This document shows positions 23,854 to 37,154 of a stretch of 64,000 nt of DNA, piece after piece. Position 1 is the stretch's first letter; the number at the start of each line of letters is the position of its first letter. The notes beneath the pieces are model-generated. The model ran no database searches, was not told where the DNA came from, and saw only the letters and a program-made list of their open reading frames with translations. The DNA is from Plantago major. Taxonomy: Eukaryota; Streptophyta; Magnoliopsida; Lamiales; Plantaginaceae. The DNA lies in the NCBI GenBank assembly GCA_026545765.1, contig CM048839.1:24304566-24368565 (forward strand), in the 5' to 3' direction. Position numbers and translations under genes: made by a program.

Positions 23854-24607
23854 TGTCACGCCCCAAAACCAAAATACTTTGGCACGACCGGTCGTCTATC
23901 ATGAGATGGGCTCACGTCAAGACGAAGCCTCAATTCATTTGTCAAAAACAATTTGAACGGTAAATCAGAGCGTCTAAAATTAAAATACAACAAATTACAA
24001 TCTAATAATCTCTATAATACAACTACTAATTCTCTATACAAAGAACAAACAGCTCTCAAAACGCCATTTGTCTACCCGCCTCGACTCCAAGATACTCCCA
24101 TCCACAGACGCTTCACTAGACATCTGAAAAGGGGTGTAAGGGTGAGCTCCTGGCACTTTTACCCGGATCAAGTACATATAAAAAGTATACATATATATAC
24201 ACTCCATTTGATACATCAAACATAGTCGAAAATCATTTTGCATGGAACATATGTCACAATGATAGCAATTCACACTTTTAGCTCGATCAAATATACACTA
24301 TGACCACACAAACCGTGGTGGCACACAAGCCGGCTTTCACATAACATATCCCCTACCATAGAGGTCACATACACATAACACTGGGAGTACTCTAAAGCAC
24401 GATAATCCCTCGAAAAGGTCATACACTTCATAGGCATATCGATGAGCTTAAACGTACACATAATCCATGCTTTCACAAAATAGCTTTCGCAAATCGCACA
24501 CAACAAATACATTTTATAGGTACATATACTTAATTCTTTTCGAATAAACTAATATATCAAGTCCCATTCCTTGATATAATAACCATAAGTTGTTTATCAA
24601 TTCTTAA

Positions 24608-24687
<80 letters not shown>

Positions 24688-25062
24688 AGCAAATTGTCAA
24701 GAGTTCCCCTTACCTCGAAGACGACTCAAATCAAGCTTAACCTAGCTAAAATCATAAAAGCTCCTCTAACTTGCACCTTGAAATCTTCACAAATAACCAC
24801 TACGATGTATCTTAAAAGGAGAAATCAAATGCTGAAGAAGAAGGAAAGAATGTGAAGGAATCAAAGACAAGAATACTGGAATGATTAACGAGATTTGGTC
24901 TACCTTACCATATGTGTTGTAATTCTTGATTAATTTAGACTTCCCTTACTTAGGTAGAGAGGTATTGAGGTGCCTATATACTTGTACTAGCATAACGTTT
25001 TAATATACAGACTTTTCATTGAATAAGAGATTTCTTCTAGCATGCTTCTCTGCTAAACTCTG
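23854..25062. mobile_element. LTR-like sequence, possibly a solo LTR
   Basis: Begins TGTCACGCCCCAAAACC, a start shared by several plant gypsy LTR families. It continues for about 1.2 kb with no ORF and contains a long TA microsatellite. The right border and target duplication could not be fixed, so this is a tentative call; it could instead be a non-coding part of a larger element. Confidence 0.35.
24610..24685. repeat. (AT)n microsatellite
   Basis: About 75 bp of uninterrupted alternating AT. Confidence 0.97.
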
Positions 25063-25426
25063 TTAATGTAAGAATTCAAATTAAATATCGAAAAAGATGG
25101 TGGTTGGCCATGTCACGGAAATGTGACTAATGTCAAACTTCAAAGTTTATATATACATCTCGACATGTGTCCAATTTTGAAGAAACAATTGAGGGTTCGA
25201 TGATGAGGATGATATAACATAAGTAACAGTATTACTTTGCATGTTTCCATGCAAAAAAAGAAGACAGCAATTTTACCGATTGAAAGAAAAAATGGGTGGA
25301 CCGATTAAAACATTGATACATGCAATTGAGAATTTTGACACCGATGAAAAAAAAGAAGATAGAATTTTGACGTACGGAGGCAGGGACCAAAATCTGACTC
25401 GGTAAATTTTGTGAGAAAAGAAATTG

Positions 25427-25664
25427 AGTATGTGAGAGACGGACTTTAGATAATTTATTTAGAGACGAATTTATATTGTCAAAAAAATCATCGATGTTAT
25501 TAATCAAAACACATATCTTCTCAACATTGGTAATTTTTCATATTAAAATAAGAATTATTTTGTTAACAATATAGACGTTTTAATTAATAAAATGAATAAT
25601 TTTATTAATAACATATGTCGTCTCTAGATAAGTTATTTAGAAACCGTCTCTCATGAGACTTTGT
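25427..25664. mobile_element. MITE family GAGACGG, copy A
   Basis: Bounded by TGTGAGAGACGGACTTTAG at the left and AACCGTCTCTCATGAGACTT at the right, which are inverted repeats. The interior shares CATCGATGTTATTAATCAAAACAC-type sequence with copy B at 48248-48472, in the same orientation. AT-rich with no coding capacity. Confidence 0.75.
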
Positions 25665-25858
25665 GAAAGAAATTAGAGTTATCAATTTTAAATCACAAAG
25701 TCTTGGGAGAAACGGTCTTTAGTTAATTTAACTAGAAACAGGACCAATTTGCAATTTACCATTAAACATGTGTTTTTCGCGGATCCTCTCGCGGATCCGG
25801 GTCAGTATCGTTTTTCGCGGATCCTCTCGCGGATCCGCGTAAAGGATCCTCTCGCTGT

Positions 25859-26990
25859 TTGATATCATAGCTTTTTGAGTTGAGATCATAGTTGTTTTGG
25901 TTGAGAACATAGTTTTTTGATATCATAGGTTTTTTAGTTGAGATCATAGTTTTTGGTTTGATATCATAATTTTTTGAGTTGATATTATAGTTTTTTAGTA
26001 TGAGATCATAGTGTTTTGTGTTGATATCATAATGTTTTTCCGTGACATCATACTGTTATTAGTTGAGATCATAGTCTATTTTTAGTCTGATAACAGTGTG
26101 TTTTTAGTTGAGATCATAGTGTTTGGTTTGATATCATAGTTTATTGAGTTGATATCATAGTGGTTTAGTCTGAGATTATAGTATTTTGTGTTGAGATCAT
26201 AGTGTTTTTAGTTGGTAAAATATAACATATATCATTCAATTACATGTACTAATGTTCGTACAACTGCCGAGAAAATAACATATAACACGTTGGTATCCAT
26301 CCTCTAGTATTCTTCTAGCATCCATGTTCCCTTCTGACTTCAATACCAGTTCGGTGTAGTTTCTGTTCATTATTTGTCTCCAAGCAATGCATTCCTGTAA
26401 ATTTGTTGAAACAATTTCTTGAGAAAATACTAAGTAATAGAGATCATGGCATAATTAATTTAGATCATAGTGACTACAACCGAGATCATAGAGAATATAA
26501 GCGAGATCATAGGAATATAAGCGAGATCATATACATCATAACTTAGATCATAGCGTATATAAGCGAGATCATAGTGATTATAAATGAGTTCATAGTGAAT
26601 ATAGGTGAGATCATATAGGAATATAAGCGAGATCATATCCATCATAAGCGAGATCATAAGCGTATATAATCGAGATCATAGTGATTATAAATGAGTTCAT
26701 AGTGAATACGATCGATAACAAAACTCAAGATAATATTGTAAAAAAGCAGCACATAATGATTGTCGGGTTTTAATGAAAACATAGGACATATTCCAGAGAA
26801 TATAGGTAATATGCTTGATAACATAGGTAATATGCCTGAGAACATAGAAAATACAGTCAAGAACAAAACTCAAGATAATATTGTAAAAAAACAGAGCACA
26901 TAATGATTGTCAGTTTTTTTAATGAAAACATAGGACATATTCCAGATAACATAGGTAATATTGTTGGGAACATAGCACACGTACGAAAGA
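25859..26990. repeat. Minisatellite 2: GAGATCATAG units, three blocks
   Basis: Three neighbouring blocks of degenerate short units. The first is GTTGAGATCATAGTTTTTT (25859-26215), the second ATAAGCGAGATCATAG (26440-26700), and the third GAACATAGGTAATAT (26760-26990). All share a core close to GAxATCATAG or GAxAACATAG, and the unit length is about 17-30 bp. The block 26216-26440 between them is unique sequence. Confidence 0.85.
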
Positions 26991-26999
26991 ACATGGAAA

Positions 27000-27480
27000 C
27001 GTTGTATATCTTATTTTTTCGAATTTTAGTTCATGATTGAGGTCTGATTTTGAATGATTATACCACTGGATCATTATGCAAGCACGATTACACCTTGTGA
27101 ATGCATAAACAACAACGATCTATAATCAAAATACGAAATTATAGACGAATACTTCCAGATCTACAATTTTTCGAACTTGATTTTTCAGATCTAGGTGGAA
27201 TCGAAGCTATTTTATCATTCGAAACATGAATCAACTATGTAGGAGGTGGTAATTGATCATACAAAGTAAAAAACGATGAAAATATCCACGAACAGAGATT
27301 TACCTTCGGTTTCGTTAGCTTTTCTTTGCAGAATCAGGTAGATCGGAGATCGGAAAATCAGGTAGATCGGAGATGGTTTATCGATCCAGTAGCTTGCCCT
27401 TGGTTGTGAAATTCGTAGAGAGAGAATTCTAGAGAGAGAAAGTTGAACGAGATGAATGAATGAATGAATAGTTTGGCAAG
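27000..27480 (-). other. 5'-UTR-like segment beside minisatellite 2
   Basis: On the minus strand this reads as a promoter-proximal region: CT-rich leader (27480-27410), a duplicated GATCTACCTGATT-type word (27335-27375), and a possible splice donor GGTAAATCT at about 27296-27304. No convincing protein is encoded. The phrase GCTTGCCCTTGGTTG occurs twice (27393 and 27521). Confidence 0.35.
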
Positions 27481-28324
27481 GTTATATCATTTATATATGG
27501 ATCCATATTAACGACCCAGTTGCTTGCCCTTGGTTGGGTGGCTTTTAGGAACTAGTTTTGGTTTGAAGTTAATATGTAATATTAGAAACTATGTTTCTAT
27601 GTCTCTATCTAGGAGTTGTTTCTTAGGAAACTCACTCATTTTAAATAGTAGTAATTGGCTCGAGCCTAATAATTTGAACATTAATTTTAAAAATATTACA
27701 TGGTTCAGTGCACTATAAAAATAAAATTAAACTATAAAATCGAATTAAAAAAAAATACTGGTTATTACACGAAATATACATATTTCAATTGACATAGTAA
27801 GGTAGCAACGTAGCAAACGCTGAAAATAGTGAGTTGACTACTAGAGATAGCCACCCAGGTCAAGGTCAATCTATTGACTTTTTGCTTGCTTGCTTAATTT
27901 CCAACGTATCATTTCATTTCCGCAATACAAATTCATTTAATTTCCAGGTCCAACACCGCCAAATCATTCATGTTTTCAACTCTATATATCTACACGTACT
28001 GACCACTGAACGTAGTAGAATCTTCTCTATTTACTAAAATATTATGATTACTAACATTTACGTAAAATACTATATGTGTTAATCATTATGAATTCGTGAT
28101 TGCAAAAAAGAAACATTAAAAATAATAAATAAAAGAGAAAAACTTACGTATTTGAATACTACAAATTCTATACTTAATAAATAAAAGGGAAACACTAATA
28201 AGATTCGAACCATGCACCTTCTGCTTGAACAGTGACATATGTACATACCTGATTCAAATTGAATAAGTGTGATGGACGGGTGTGATTTAAATTAAATTAC
28301 AAATTTAGTCACACTTTTGTGAAT
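27481..28324. other. Intergenic, nothing supported
   Basis: AT-rich. A word complementary to a tRNA box B (GATTCGAACC at 28203-28212) is present but without a box A. Confidence 0.4.
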
Positions 28325-30585
28325 TATAGTTTACTTTTAATAATAAATAGAAAGGGGATGATAAAATAAATTAATCGAGAAAATAAGGTAGTCAAATTTA
28401 TGGGAACAACGTTGATCGTGGTGTTGGTCGGTAGTCCTTCTTCCTCTAATATTATCATTGAGTGTTTATTTATATTAACTATAGAAAATGTAAAAATAGG
28501 GTCCTACCATACCCAACCTATTAATAAGTAACATATACATTTTTTAAAAAATTCTATCCCTTAAACGGAACCAAAATAAAATATAAAGGTATACAACACA
28601 ATAAATAGGGTTGTCCCGCGGTGATATGTGGTCACCCCAACACACACACACAAAAAAATATTATACAAACATATTTCATATGTTGTTTTTTCAACCCACC
28701 AGTTCCCAACAACCCCGCGATAGTATGCGTCACCCCACCAAAGACACAAAAATTATTATTCTACGAACATAATTTCACATGGTACGGTCTCCCCCCCTCC
28801 TGACCCGTCATGGAGATCAAGAAAGCACTGAGAAGAGTGAAGACATTTTTTCCGCCTAGAGAGGATCAGCTGATCCACGCCCTTCCCTGGCTCGTTATGG
28901 AAATCAAGAAAGTAGAGAGAATATCAAAGAGAGTTTTCCCACCTAGAGAGTATTAGATCCCCCAGACCCATTATGGATCAAGAAAGTAGAGAGAAGATCG
29001 TTGAGAGTTTCCCCACCTAGAGAGTATATGCATAACCCCCCCCCCCCCCCCCCCACTCCCAACATAAAAAAGGTAGTTTTTACTAACTTAATAATCATTA
29101 AATGTTGGGTCGGGTCTTGTAACAAAGGTATGGAACGGATTCGAGTATATGCCAGATCGGACCTGAACATCATTATTTCGAACGGAGTTGAATTCGGGTG
29201 GATAAAACCAGTCCTTCCATCTAGAGACATTATACCTCATCCTACTGATTGAATCTTATACATAAAGAAAAGGAAATTGAAAGTCTTCACATGTAAAATG
29301 TTGTTGATAGACATGTAAAGATCAACACACAAAGAAAAATATATGAAAGTGCCCAGAATAACCGAAAGTGCACAAATGGTATGGTTGTATATATATGAGA
29401 CTAATAAAAATAATCGTATATTTTAGTTTGTCCAGAATGTTTGATGCTAAACTATTAAAAATGAGTCTCTTTTTTAACACTTGATGCTACATTAATTATT
29501 TATAATGTGTTTTAATGAGTCGATTTTAATTTTTAAAATTTTATTATTTCATTTTATCTTATTTAATAAATTTATATTTTACTTTAATGAATAAAGCAAT
29601 TTATCTAATTAATAATAGTATTCAAGATTGGTGTCCATAGATTCGTCATGTCTTGAAGAATTCAATTATATGTTATAAATATTTTTTGAATTTTCTTAGA
29701 TAAAGTTATATGAGATTAATATTTTATTTTAGTGAATGAAATGATGTATTTAATTGATGATGATGATGATGATAATATAGATTCGTTCTGTCAATGTGAA
29801 TTCAAATATATGTTTAAAATATTTTTCGGAGTTTTGTAGATAAATTTATATGAGATTTGATAAAAACTATATATGCACCCAACGTACCAAAATAAACAGT
29901 GAAATATATACTGGTTGAAAATGCAACTAATTCCACAAAATTCCACGTAGGATTGAATTAATTTAATAAATACTCTATTTTTTCAATTAAAATTCCATTA
30001 TTTCATTTTATCTTATTTAATAAATTTATATACAATTTTAACGAATAAAACAATTTACATAATTAATAATAGTATTCAAGATTGGTGTCTATGGATTCGT
30101 CTTGTCACGACGAATTCAAATATATGATCAAAATATTTTTTGAATTTTTGCAGTTAAAGTTATATGAAATTTAATAAAAACTATATATATAGTCAACATA
30201 CAAAAAATAACAGTGAAAATACATATTGGCTAAAATACAACTAATTCCGACGTTACTTCTTATTTAATTAATTTATATTTAATTTATTTAATTAATATTA
30301 GTATTCAAGATTGGTGTCTATATGGATTCGTCTTGTCACAACGAATTCAAATATATGTTCAAAATATTTTTCGGATTTTTGCAGATAATTATATGAAATT
30401 TAATAAAAATTATATATACAGTCAACATACAAAAAATAACAGTGAAATATATATTAGCTAAAATACAACTAATTCCACAAAAATTCCACGTTAGAATTGA
30501 ATGAATCTGATGAGGTTTAGCCCCTTGTGCTTTACATAATATATGGATGGATGGATATGGATGAATGGATGGATGGATATATACT
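28325..30585. repeat. Left arm of a 7.4-kb inverted repeat
   Basis: Its reverse complement recurs at 32900-35722 in matching order. Anchors include TATAGTTTACTTTTAATAAT (28325) with 35722 leftward; the stretch around 28470 with that around 35570; GGTCGGGTCTTGTAACAAAG (about 29110) with about 35135; AGGAAATTGAAAGTCTTCAC (about 29271) with about 34955; and GTTTAGCCCCTTGTGCTTTA (about 30516) with about 32955. It includes a poly-C run (about 29037-29054) and diverged tandem copies of the 215-bp unit. Confidence 0.85.
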
Positions 30586-30893
30586 TTGCATTATTAAAAA
30601 CTTATGATTTATATACTTGAGAATATTGATATATATTTATTAGAAAAATGCATTTCACTTAAAAATGTGTTTTAGTTCTTAAAAGGATTTCACTGTTTAT
30701 TTTTTAACACCTTCACCTATCTGTAGATTAAGTATAAAAGGATTTCCACGATGATTGTGTCAATCAAACCATTTGTGATCAACTCACATGCTCCTGGAGC
30801 TTTGAGGATGTAAAGTTTGGCGAAGTGTACTTATTTTCTTAAATATAACGTATCGAAAAATATCAGTAATATTTTAAAGTAAATATTAATTAA

Positions 30894-31980
30894 GGGAAAA
30901 TTACATCCACACCCCTTCTTAGATTTTCTTATTACGAATGGATACTCGTTAGTTAAAGAATAACATGTAAGTCCAGAGCGATAAAAATCAATTAAATCTA
31001 AGTCCACGGATTTGACTTTTGGCGAATTAAATCTAAGAAAAGCCTTCTTCTTGTCCTTGTTCAATTATCAGCTTTTACAAATAGCCAAACAATGTATTTA
31101 CAACTTAAGTCCTTGAACAAAACATAATTTTTCAAAAGGCAAACCCTTCAATTTTCTGGTTTTCAGAATATCACCCTTCAATTTTCTAAAAGTTCAATTC
31201 AGTCCCTATAACGTTTTCAAATTTGCAATTAGCTTTGTCAAATTCTCAATTGTAAGGGTTTCTAGTTTCCATAACTTTCATTTGAGTCTCTGCAACAATG
31301 AAAAGAATTCAAACAACAATCAAAAGGGGAAAATCAAGAACCCTAATAGAGATAAAAGAGGATCTCCCCAGCTCGGACTGAGTATTCTACTCCGAATGGA
31401 CCACCGGAAACTTAACCAATCAAACTTAACCAAGATCCAATCTGACAAATTTGACATAAATCTAGGTTCCTAGCCAAACGAATTCAACATAAATCTGAAT
31501 TTTATGTTCAAAAGTCTAGCAATGCAAGCTCGGAGAAGAAGATACAGATCAGAGAAGATGATGGAGAAGAAGAACAGAGAAAATCGGAGAAGAAGAACGG
31601 AGTAGAAGAGACATATCAGAGAAGATCGGATAAGAAGAACGGAGAAGAAGAGACAGATCGGAGAAGAAGACAGAGAAGAAGAACGGAGAAGATCGGAGAC
31701 AGATCGCAGAAGAAGAACGGAGAAGATCGGGGAAGAACATATAGATCGGAGAAGAATGACGGAAAAGAAGAACTGAGAAGAAGAGACAGAAAAGAAGAAA
31801 CGAATGGGACTTTGATCAATTTTCTGAAAATTGGATAAGGGCACTTTGGTTTTTACCATAAATTCTTATGGACTTATTTGGTCAACGGATTTTCAACTTA
31901 AAGTACCTAAATGTAATAGTTTGACTAACGGGTACCCATCTGTGAGAAGGGCATATAACAGAGGTATATGTAATTGATCC
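30894..31980. mobile_element. MULE-type element with 9-bp target duplication
   Basis: Begins GGGAAAATTACATCC and ends, read on the other strand, GGATCAATTACATATACC. The 9 bp ATTAATTAA flank both sides exactly (30885-30893 and 31981-31989), fitting the Mutator superfamily. Inner parts of the ends are also complementary (TCGTTAGTTAAAG with CTTTGACTAACGG-like sequence). The interior has a leader-like segment and a GA-rich block. Its termini resemble those of the element at 42849-44286. No transposase is visible. Confidence 0.65.
31545..31800. repeat. GGAGAAGA-rich tandem block
   Basis: Imperfect repeats of GGAGAAGAAGAACGGAGAAG and AGACAGATCGGAG cover about 250 bp inside the MULE. On the minus strand it would encode Ser/Phe/Leu-rich repeats, which I read as low complexity and not as a gene. 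Confidence 0.75.
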
Positions 31981-32210
31981 ATTAATTAATTATACATATG
32001 TATGTATATATGTCTCTTTTTTTTTTTTTTTGTAAAAGCCAATAATTTCTTTGAATATAATTGTAATGTTTTGTCGGTTTATTTTAGTATGCGTAGAAAA
32101 CACACTGAGCATAGGGTCGTTATCGTTGAGTAATTTTGGGTTTGAAAAATACGAAAAAATTAGGAACCAATCAAAAATGAAGAAAGTGGATACTGTGGAA
32201 TACTGGCAAA

Positions 32211-32237
32211 CTAGCACTAACCCGTGGCGATGCCACG
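32211..32237 (-). mobile_element. Helitron-like 3' end, minus strand
   Basis: On the minus strand the sequence ends with a perfect 6-bp stem hairpin CGTGGC-ATC-GCCACG (32237-32223), then GGTTAGTG, then CTAG (32214-32211) followed by T. A short GC hairpin about 10 bp before a terminal CTRR, followed by T, is the Helitron 3' signature. Confidence 0.55.
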
Positions 32238-32760
32238 ATATAGTCAGATTCATTCAGTCCTACGTGGAATTTTGTGGAATTAGTTGTATTTGAGCCAGTA
32301 TATATGTCAATGTTATTTTTGGTATGTTAACTGTATATATAGTTTTTATTAAATTTCATATAACTTTATCTGCAAAAAACCGAAAAATATTTTGAACATA
32401 TATTTGAATTCGTCGTGACAAGACGAATCCATAGACACCAATCTTGAATACTATTATTAATTAAATAAATTGTTTTATTCATTAAAATTAAATATAAATT
32501 TATTAAATAAGATAAAATGAAATAATAAAATTTTAATTTAAAAATAGAGTATTTATCAAATTAATTCAATCATACGTGGAATTTCGTGGAATTAGTTGCA
32601 TTTTCAACCAGTACATCTTTCACTGTTTATTTTGGTACGTTGGCTGCATACTTATATAGTTTTGATTAAATCTCATATAAATTTATTTACAAAACTCCAA
32701 AAAATATTTTGAACATATATTTGAATTCACCATGACAAGAAGAATCCATATACACCAATC

Positions 32761-32761
<1 letters not shown>

Positions 32762-32804
<43 letters not shown>

Positions 32805-32820
32805 TATTATTATTATTATT
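32762..32820. repeat. (ATA)n/(ATT)n microsatellite
   Basis: About 40 bp of ATA repeats, switching to ATT repeats. Confidence 0.9.
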
Positions 32821-32899
32821 AATTAAATAAATAAATCATTTCATTCACTAAAATAAAATATTAATCTCATATAACTTTATCTATAAAAATCCAAAAAAT

Positions 32900-35722
32900 A
32901 TTTTAGCATCCATCCATCCATCCATCCATATTATTATGTAAAGCACAAGGGGCTAAACCTCACCAGATTCATTCAGTCCTACGTAGAATTTTGTGGAATT
33001 AGTTGTATTTTAGCCCGTATATATTTAAATGTTATTTTTGGTATGTTGACTGTATATATAGTTTTTATTAAATCTCATATAACTTTATCTACAAAAATCC
33101 TAAAAATATTTTGAACATATATTTGAATTCGCCATGACAAGACGAATCCATAGACACCAATCTTGAATACTATTACACCAGATTCATTCAGTCCTACGTG
33201 GAATTTTGTAGAATTAGTTGTATTTTAGCCAGTATATATTTCATTGTTATTTTTTGTGTGTTGAATGTATATATAGTTTTTATTAAATCTTATATAACTT
33301 TATCTACAAAAATCCGAAAAATATTTTGAACATATATTTGAATTCGCCATGACAAGACGAATCCATAGACACCAATCTTGAATACTATTACCCCAGATTC
33401 ATTGAGTCTTACGTGGAATTTTGTAGAATTAGTTGTATTTTAGCCAGTATATGTTTCATTGTTATTTTTTGTGTGTTGATTGTATATATAGTTTTTATTA
33501 AATCTCATATAACATTATCTACAAAAATCCAAAAAATATTTTGAACATATATTTGAATTCGCCACGACAAGACGAATCCAGAGACACCAATCTTGAATAC
33601 TAATTAATTAAATAAATTATTTTATTCATTAAAGTAATATATAAATTTATTAAATAAGAAAAAATGAAATAATAAAATTTTAAAAATAGAGCATTTATTA
33701 AATTAATTCAATCCTATGTAGAAATTTGTGAAATTAGTTGCATTTTCAATCAGTACTTTTCAACAGGCTAGACTTATCATACATTTGAATTCGTCGTGAG
33801 AAGACGAATCTATAGACATCAATCTTGAATACTATTATTAATTAAATAAATTATTTTATTCATTAAAATAAAATATAATTTTATTGATTAAGATAAAATA
33901 AAATAATGGAATTTTAAAAATTAAAAACGACTCATTAAAACACATTATAAATAATTAACGTAGCATCAAGCATTCAAAAAGATACTCATTTTAAATAGTT
34001 TAGCATCAAACATTCTGGACAAACTAAAATATACGACTATTTTGATTAGCCTCATATATATATCCATACGACCATACAATTTATGTACTTTCGGTTATTA
34101 TGGGCACTTTCGTATATTTTTCTACAATATTCTAAAGTTGATGGTTTACTTTAAAACACACATGATCCGCATGTTCATAAATGATACTTGGAGCGATTTC
34201 TAATTACTTGGACATTTTCTAATACAAAATTAATGTAAGAAGAAATTCATTTTAAGTTGTATTAACCATCTACGTTTCTTTTTATTTTTGAATTCAGGTT
34301 TCGACTTTTCTCTAAATACTTATGTATGAAAGATAATGAATAGTCGTAGGAGATAGTGAATAAAGTAGAAGAGGTGAGAAGGTAAAGAATAAAGTAATAA
34401 ATTAATTTTCAATTTTTAGGCATGTGAAGATGAGATCTATCCATATATTATAAAGACCAGATTTTATTATCAATTCTAACTATAGTACTTTGACCTCAAA
34501 TCAATGTGAGAAATACTTTCATTTTTTTGGATTAAAAAATTACAAAACAAATTATAATCATGGTAAATTTATTTTTGATTCCAAGTTAATGCGTATTTGG
34601 TTCTGTTACATTTACAATTTTAATCAATTTTGGTTACATAATTCTGCCAATGATATTCAACCTTTGTAACTATTTAAAAATGTGATCAATCAAATCTTCT
34701 AAATCCCATAATTCCATCAAAATCGCCATCTACACACTAATTTTCTTAATGGGCATGAATCCATATAGGAGGACCTTTGGATCTATGCTAGACATAGTTC
34801 CTTCAACTGATCTTCTAAGAATGTTCTATGAATCAGATATTTAGACGCGCTTTTTCGGCCCGAAGATAGAAGAGACACACGTGAGCTAATTGGTGGTGTT
34901 TTGATCTTTACATGTCTATCAACAGCAGTTTACATGTGAAGACTTTCAATTTCCTTTTCTTTATGTATAAGATTCGATCGGTAGGATAAGGTATAAGGCT
35001 TCTCTTCTCTACGATCTCTGGCTGGAAGGATTGGTTCTATCCAACCCGAATTTCAACCCCGTTTGAAATAATGATGTTCAGGTCCGGTGTGGTACATACT
35101 TGAACCCATTCCATACCTTTGTTACAAGACCCGACCGCAACATTTTATGATTAAATTAGTAAAAACTACATTTTTTCCGGCGGAGGGTGAGGGGAGTCTG
35201 CATATACATATACTCTCTAGGCGGGGAAACTCTCTTCGATCTTCTTTCTACTTTTAAAATTATGTAAAATTATGTTCGTTGAATAATAATTTTTGTGTCT
35301 TTGGTGGGGTGACGCATACCACCGCGGGGTTGGAAAAAATAACCGTAACATGTGAAATTACGCGTGTATAATATTTTTTTTGTGTGTGTATGTGGTGGGA
35401 TGACCACATATCACTGCGAGATTGTTGGGAACAACAACCCTATTATATTGATTGTGTTGTATACTTTTATATTTTATTTTGGTTCCGTTTGAGGGATAGA
35501 TTTTTTTGTAAAAAAATATGTACCCGTTACTAATTAACAAGTCAGGTACTGTATGATCCTATTTTTACATTTTCTATAGTTAACATAAATAAACACTCAA
35601 TGATATAATATTGGATAAAGAATGACTACTGACCGACACCACGACCAACGTTTGACTATCTTATTTTCTCGATTAATTTATTTAATCCTCACATTTTTAT
35701 TTATTATTAAAAGTAAACTATA
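32900..35722. repeat. Right arm of the 7.4-kb inverted repeat
   Basis: Reverse-complementary to 28325-30585. It is longer than the left arm because about 34130-34890 has no counterpart there and because the 215-bp unit is present in more copies. The outer end runs directly into the Helitron-like hairpin at 35723. Confidence 0.85.
32966..33610. repeat. Three tandem copies of a 215-bp unit
   Basis: GATTCATTSAGTCYTACGTR starts at 32966, 33181 and 33396, an exact 215-bp period. Each unit continues through ATTAGTTGTATTTTAGCC, TTTGAACATATATTTGAATTC and GACACCAATCTTGAATACTA. More diverged copies lie at 32247, 32560 and 33700, and inverted copies in the left arm (29620-30500). Confidence 0.9.
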
Positions 35723-35749
35723 CCGTGACATCGCCACGGGTTAGTACTA

Positions 35750-35750
<1 letters not shown>
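35723..35750 (+). mobile_element. Helitron-like 3' end, plus strand
   Basis: The hairpin CCGTG...CACGG (35723-35727 with 35735-35739) is followed by GTTAGTA and terminal CTAG (35747-35750), then T. Almost the same terminus occurs on the minus strand at 32211-32237, so the two ends belong to one family. Confidence 0.55.
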
Positions 35751-35782
<32 letters not shown>

Positions 35783-37154
35783 CAGCTCACAATATGGTCC
35801 GTCCTCTAGTCTAGATTCATAAAGTGTCATGGACCATAACTCAATTCCACGGCTCCACCCTTTTATTATGAATCAAAATATACTCGAATAATTATTTTAT
35901 GCACTTATTTCACATGTTAGTTTGTCGATTCACACGTAGCTTTATTCTTCTTTGAGTATTTATATTTATATTCTCGAAGCCGCGCATATACTAAAAGTTA
36001 GATGTCTTGTGCAAAAAATTTATTATCTTAAGTTTGATTCACACAAATCACAACTTATCCACATTCTAGTCAGTCGCACTGTTGTAGAATACATATCTAA
36101 TTTTCCACAAAAGCGCATTTGCCTAACTTGGAACAACACAACGCTTCTCTCCACAAACTCAAATGGTTACAGAGATACTATTGAGTATTAAAGATTCTCT
36201 ACTTCAACTAGTTGATAACCTAACACACACTATACTAGTTACATATGTACATCTATAGAGATACTTATTTGATGCACACTTGACTATTTTTTTTGATTAA
36301 AAATAAACTTGAACTCTTTTACCGTCAGACATATTTCGCTCTACTTGCCAACATGGTCCATATTAACCATTAATTGTTTAGTAGAGTTTGAAGTGGGTTT
36401 AAGTAGTATATTAACAAATGAATAGTATCATTTAACTTCATGTGAGACCGTCTAACAATCTGCAAAGCTTTCTCAGTTCTAGAAAACCTCTTGTGCATGA
36501 CTTCAAAGTTGATAATCTTTTTTATAATATGAATCTATTATTTTATAATAAGAATCTATTCTTAACTTGCCAGATATAAGGCTCGTGATATTCCCAGAAC
36601 AATACCCCTAATGCTAGATCAAGTGTCTTGTTTTTCTGATGTACAATTAACAATTACGTACGTAACGTTTAATAAATTAACAAATTTAATTTGAATTAAA
36701 ATTATTTTTGCAAAATTACTATTTATAATTCGTTTCCCAGTTTTAAATAAATATGCAACTAAACTCTCTCTATATGTACAGGTATTACGAACGCTACCCG
36801 TAAACTAAAAATAATAATTAATTCTAAAATTGTATTCAAAATAAGAAAATGATAGGGAATGGTACAAGATTGATGTTGAAGTAAACCTCAATTATGTAGA
36901 ATTTCAACCCTCAAGTAATATTCAACTACTTAAAAATGTCAGAAGGCAAGCAAGTTTGGTCAATTCTTGCAACGATCTCTCAATTGACCACATTTTATGT
37001 AATTAACAAAATTTCAAATGTCTATCACTTGAAACATAGACAGCCAAGCGTTCTTCACCACCACACGACTTCAATTTTCCAAATCCAAACACAACTACAA
37101 AACAATACTTTTTCTTCTTTCTCTATGATTTGAACTTCTCTCCAAAACTCACAA
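35751..37154. other. Intergenic and promoter of the ectodomain gene
   Basis: Starts with a short TA run (35757-35780). No gene supported. The last 200 bp hold a pyrimidine- and A-rich leader before the ATG at 37155. Confidence 0.45.

Noticed and set aside
28203-28212. Possible second tRNA-like or SINE sequence (GATTCGAACC)
   Set aside because: Only a box B-like word is present; no box A at the right distance.
29041-29252. Frame starting with a proline run
   Set aside because: The prolines come from a poly-C tract in the inverted-repeat arm, and no further coding signal follows.
31470-31859. 129-codon minus-strand frame rich in Ser, Phe and Leu
   Set aside because: It is the reverse reading of the GGAGAAGA tandem block; several overlapping frames are open for the same reason.
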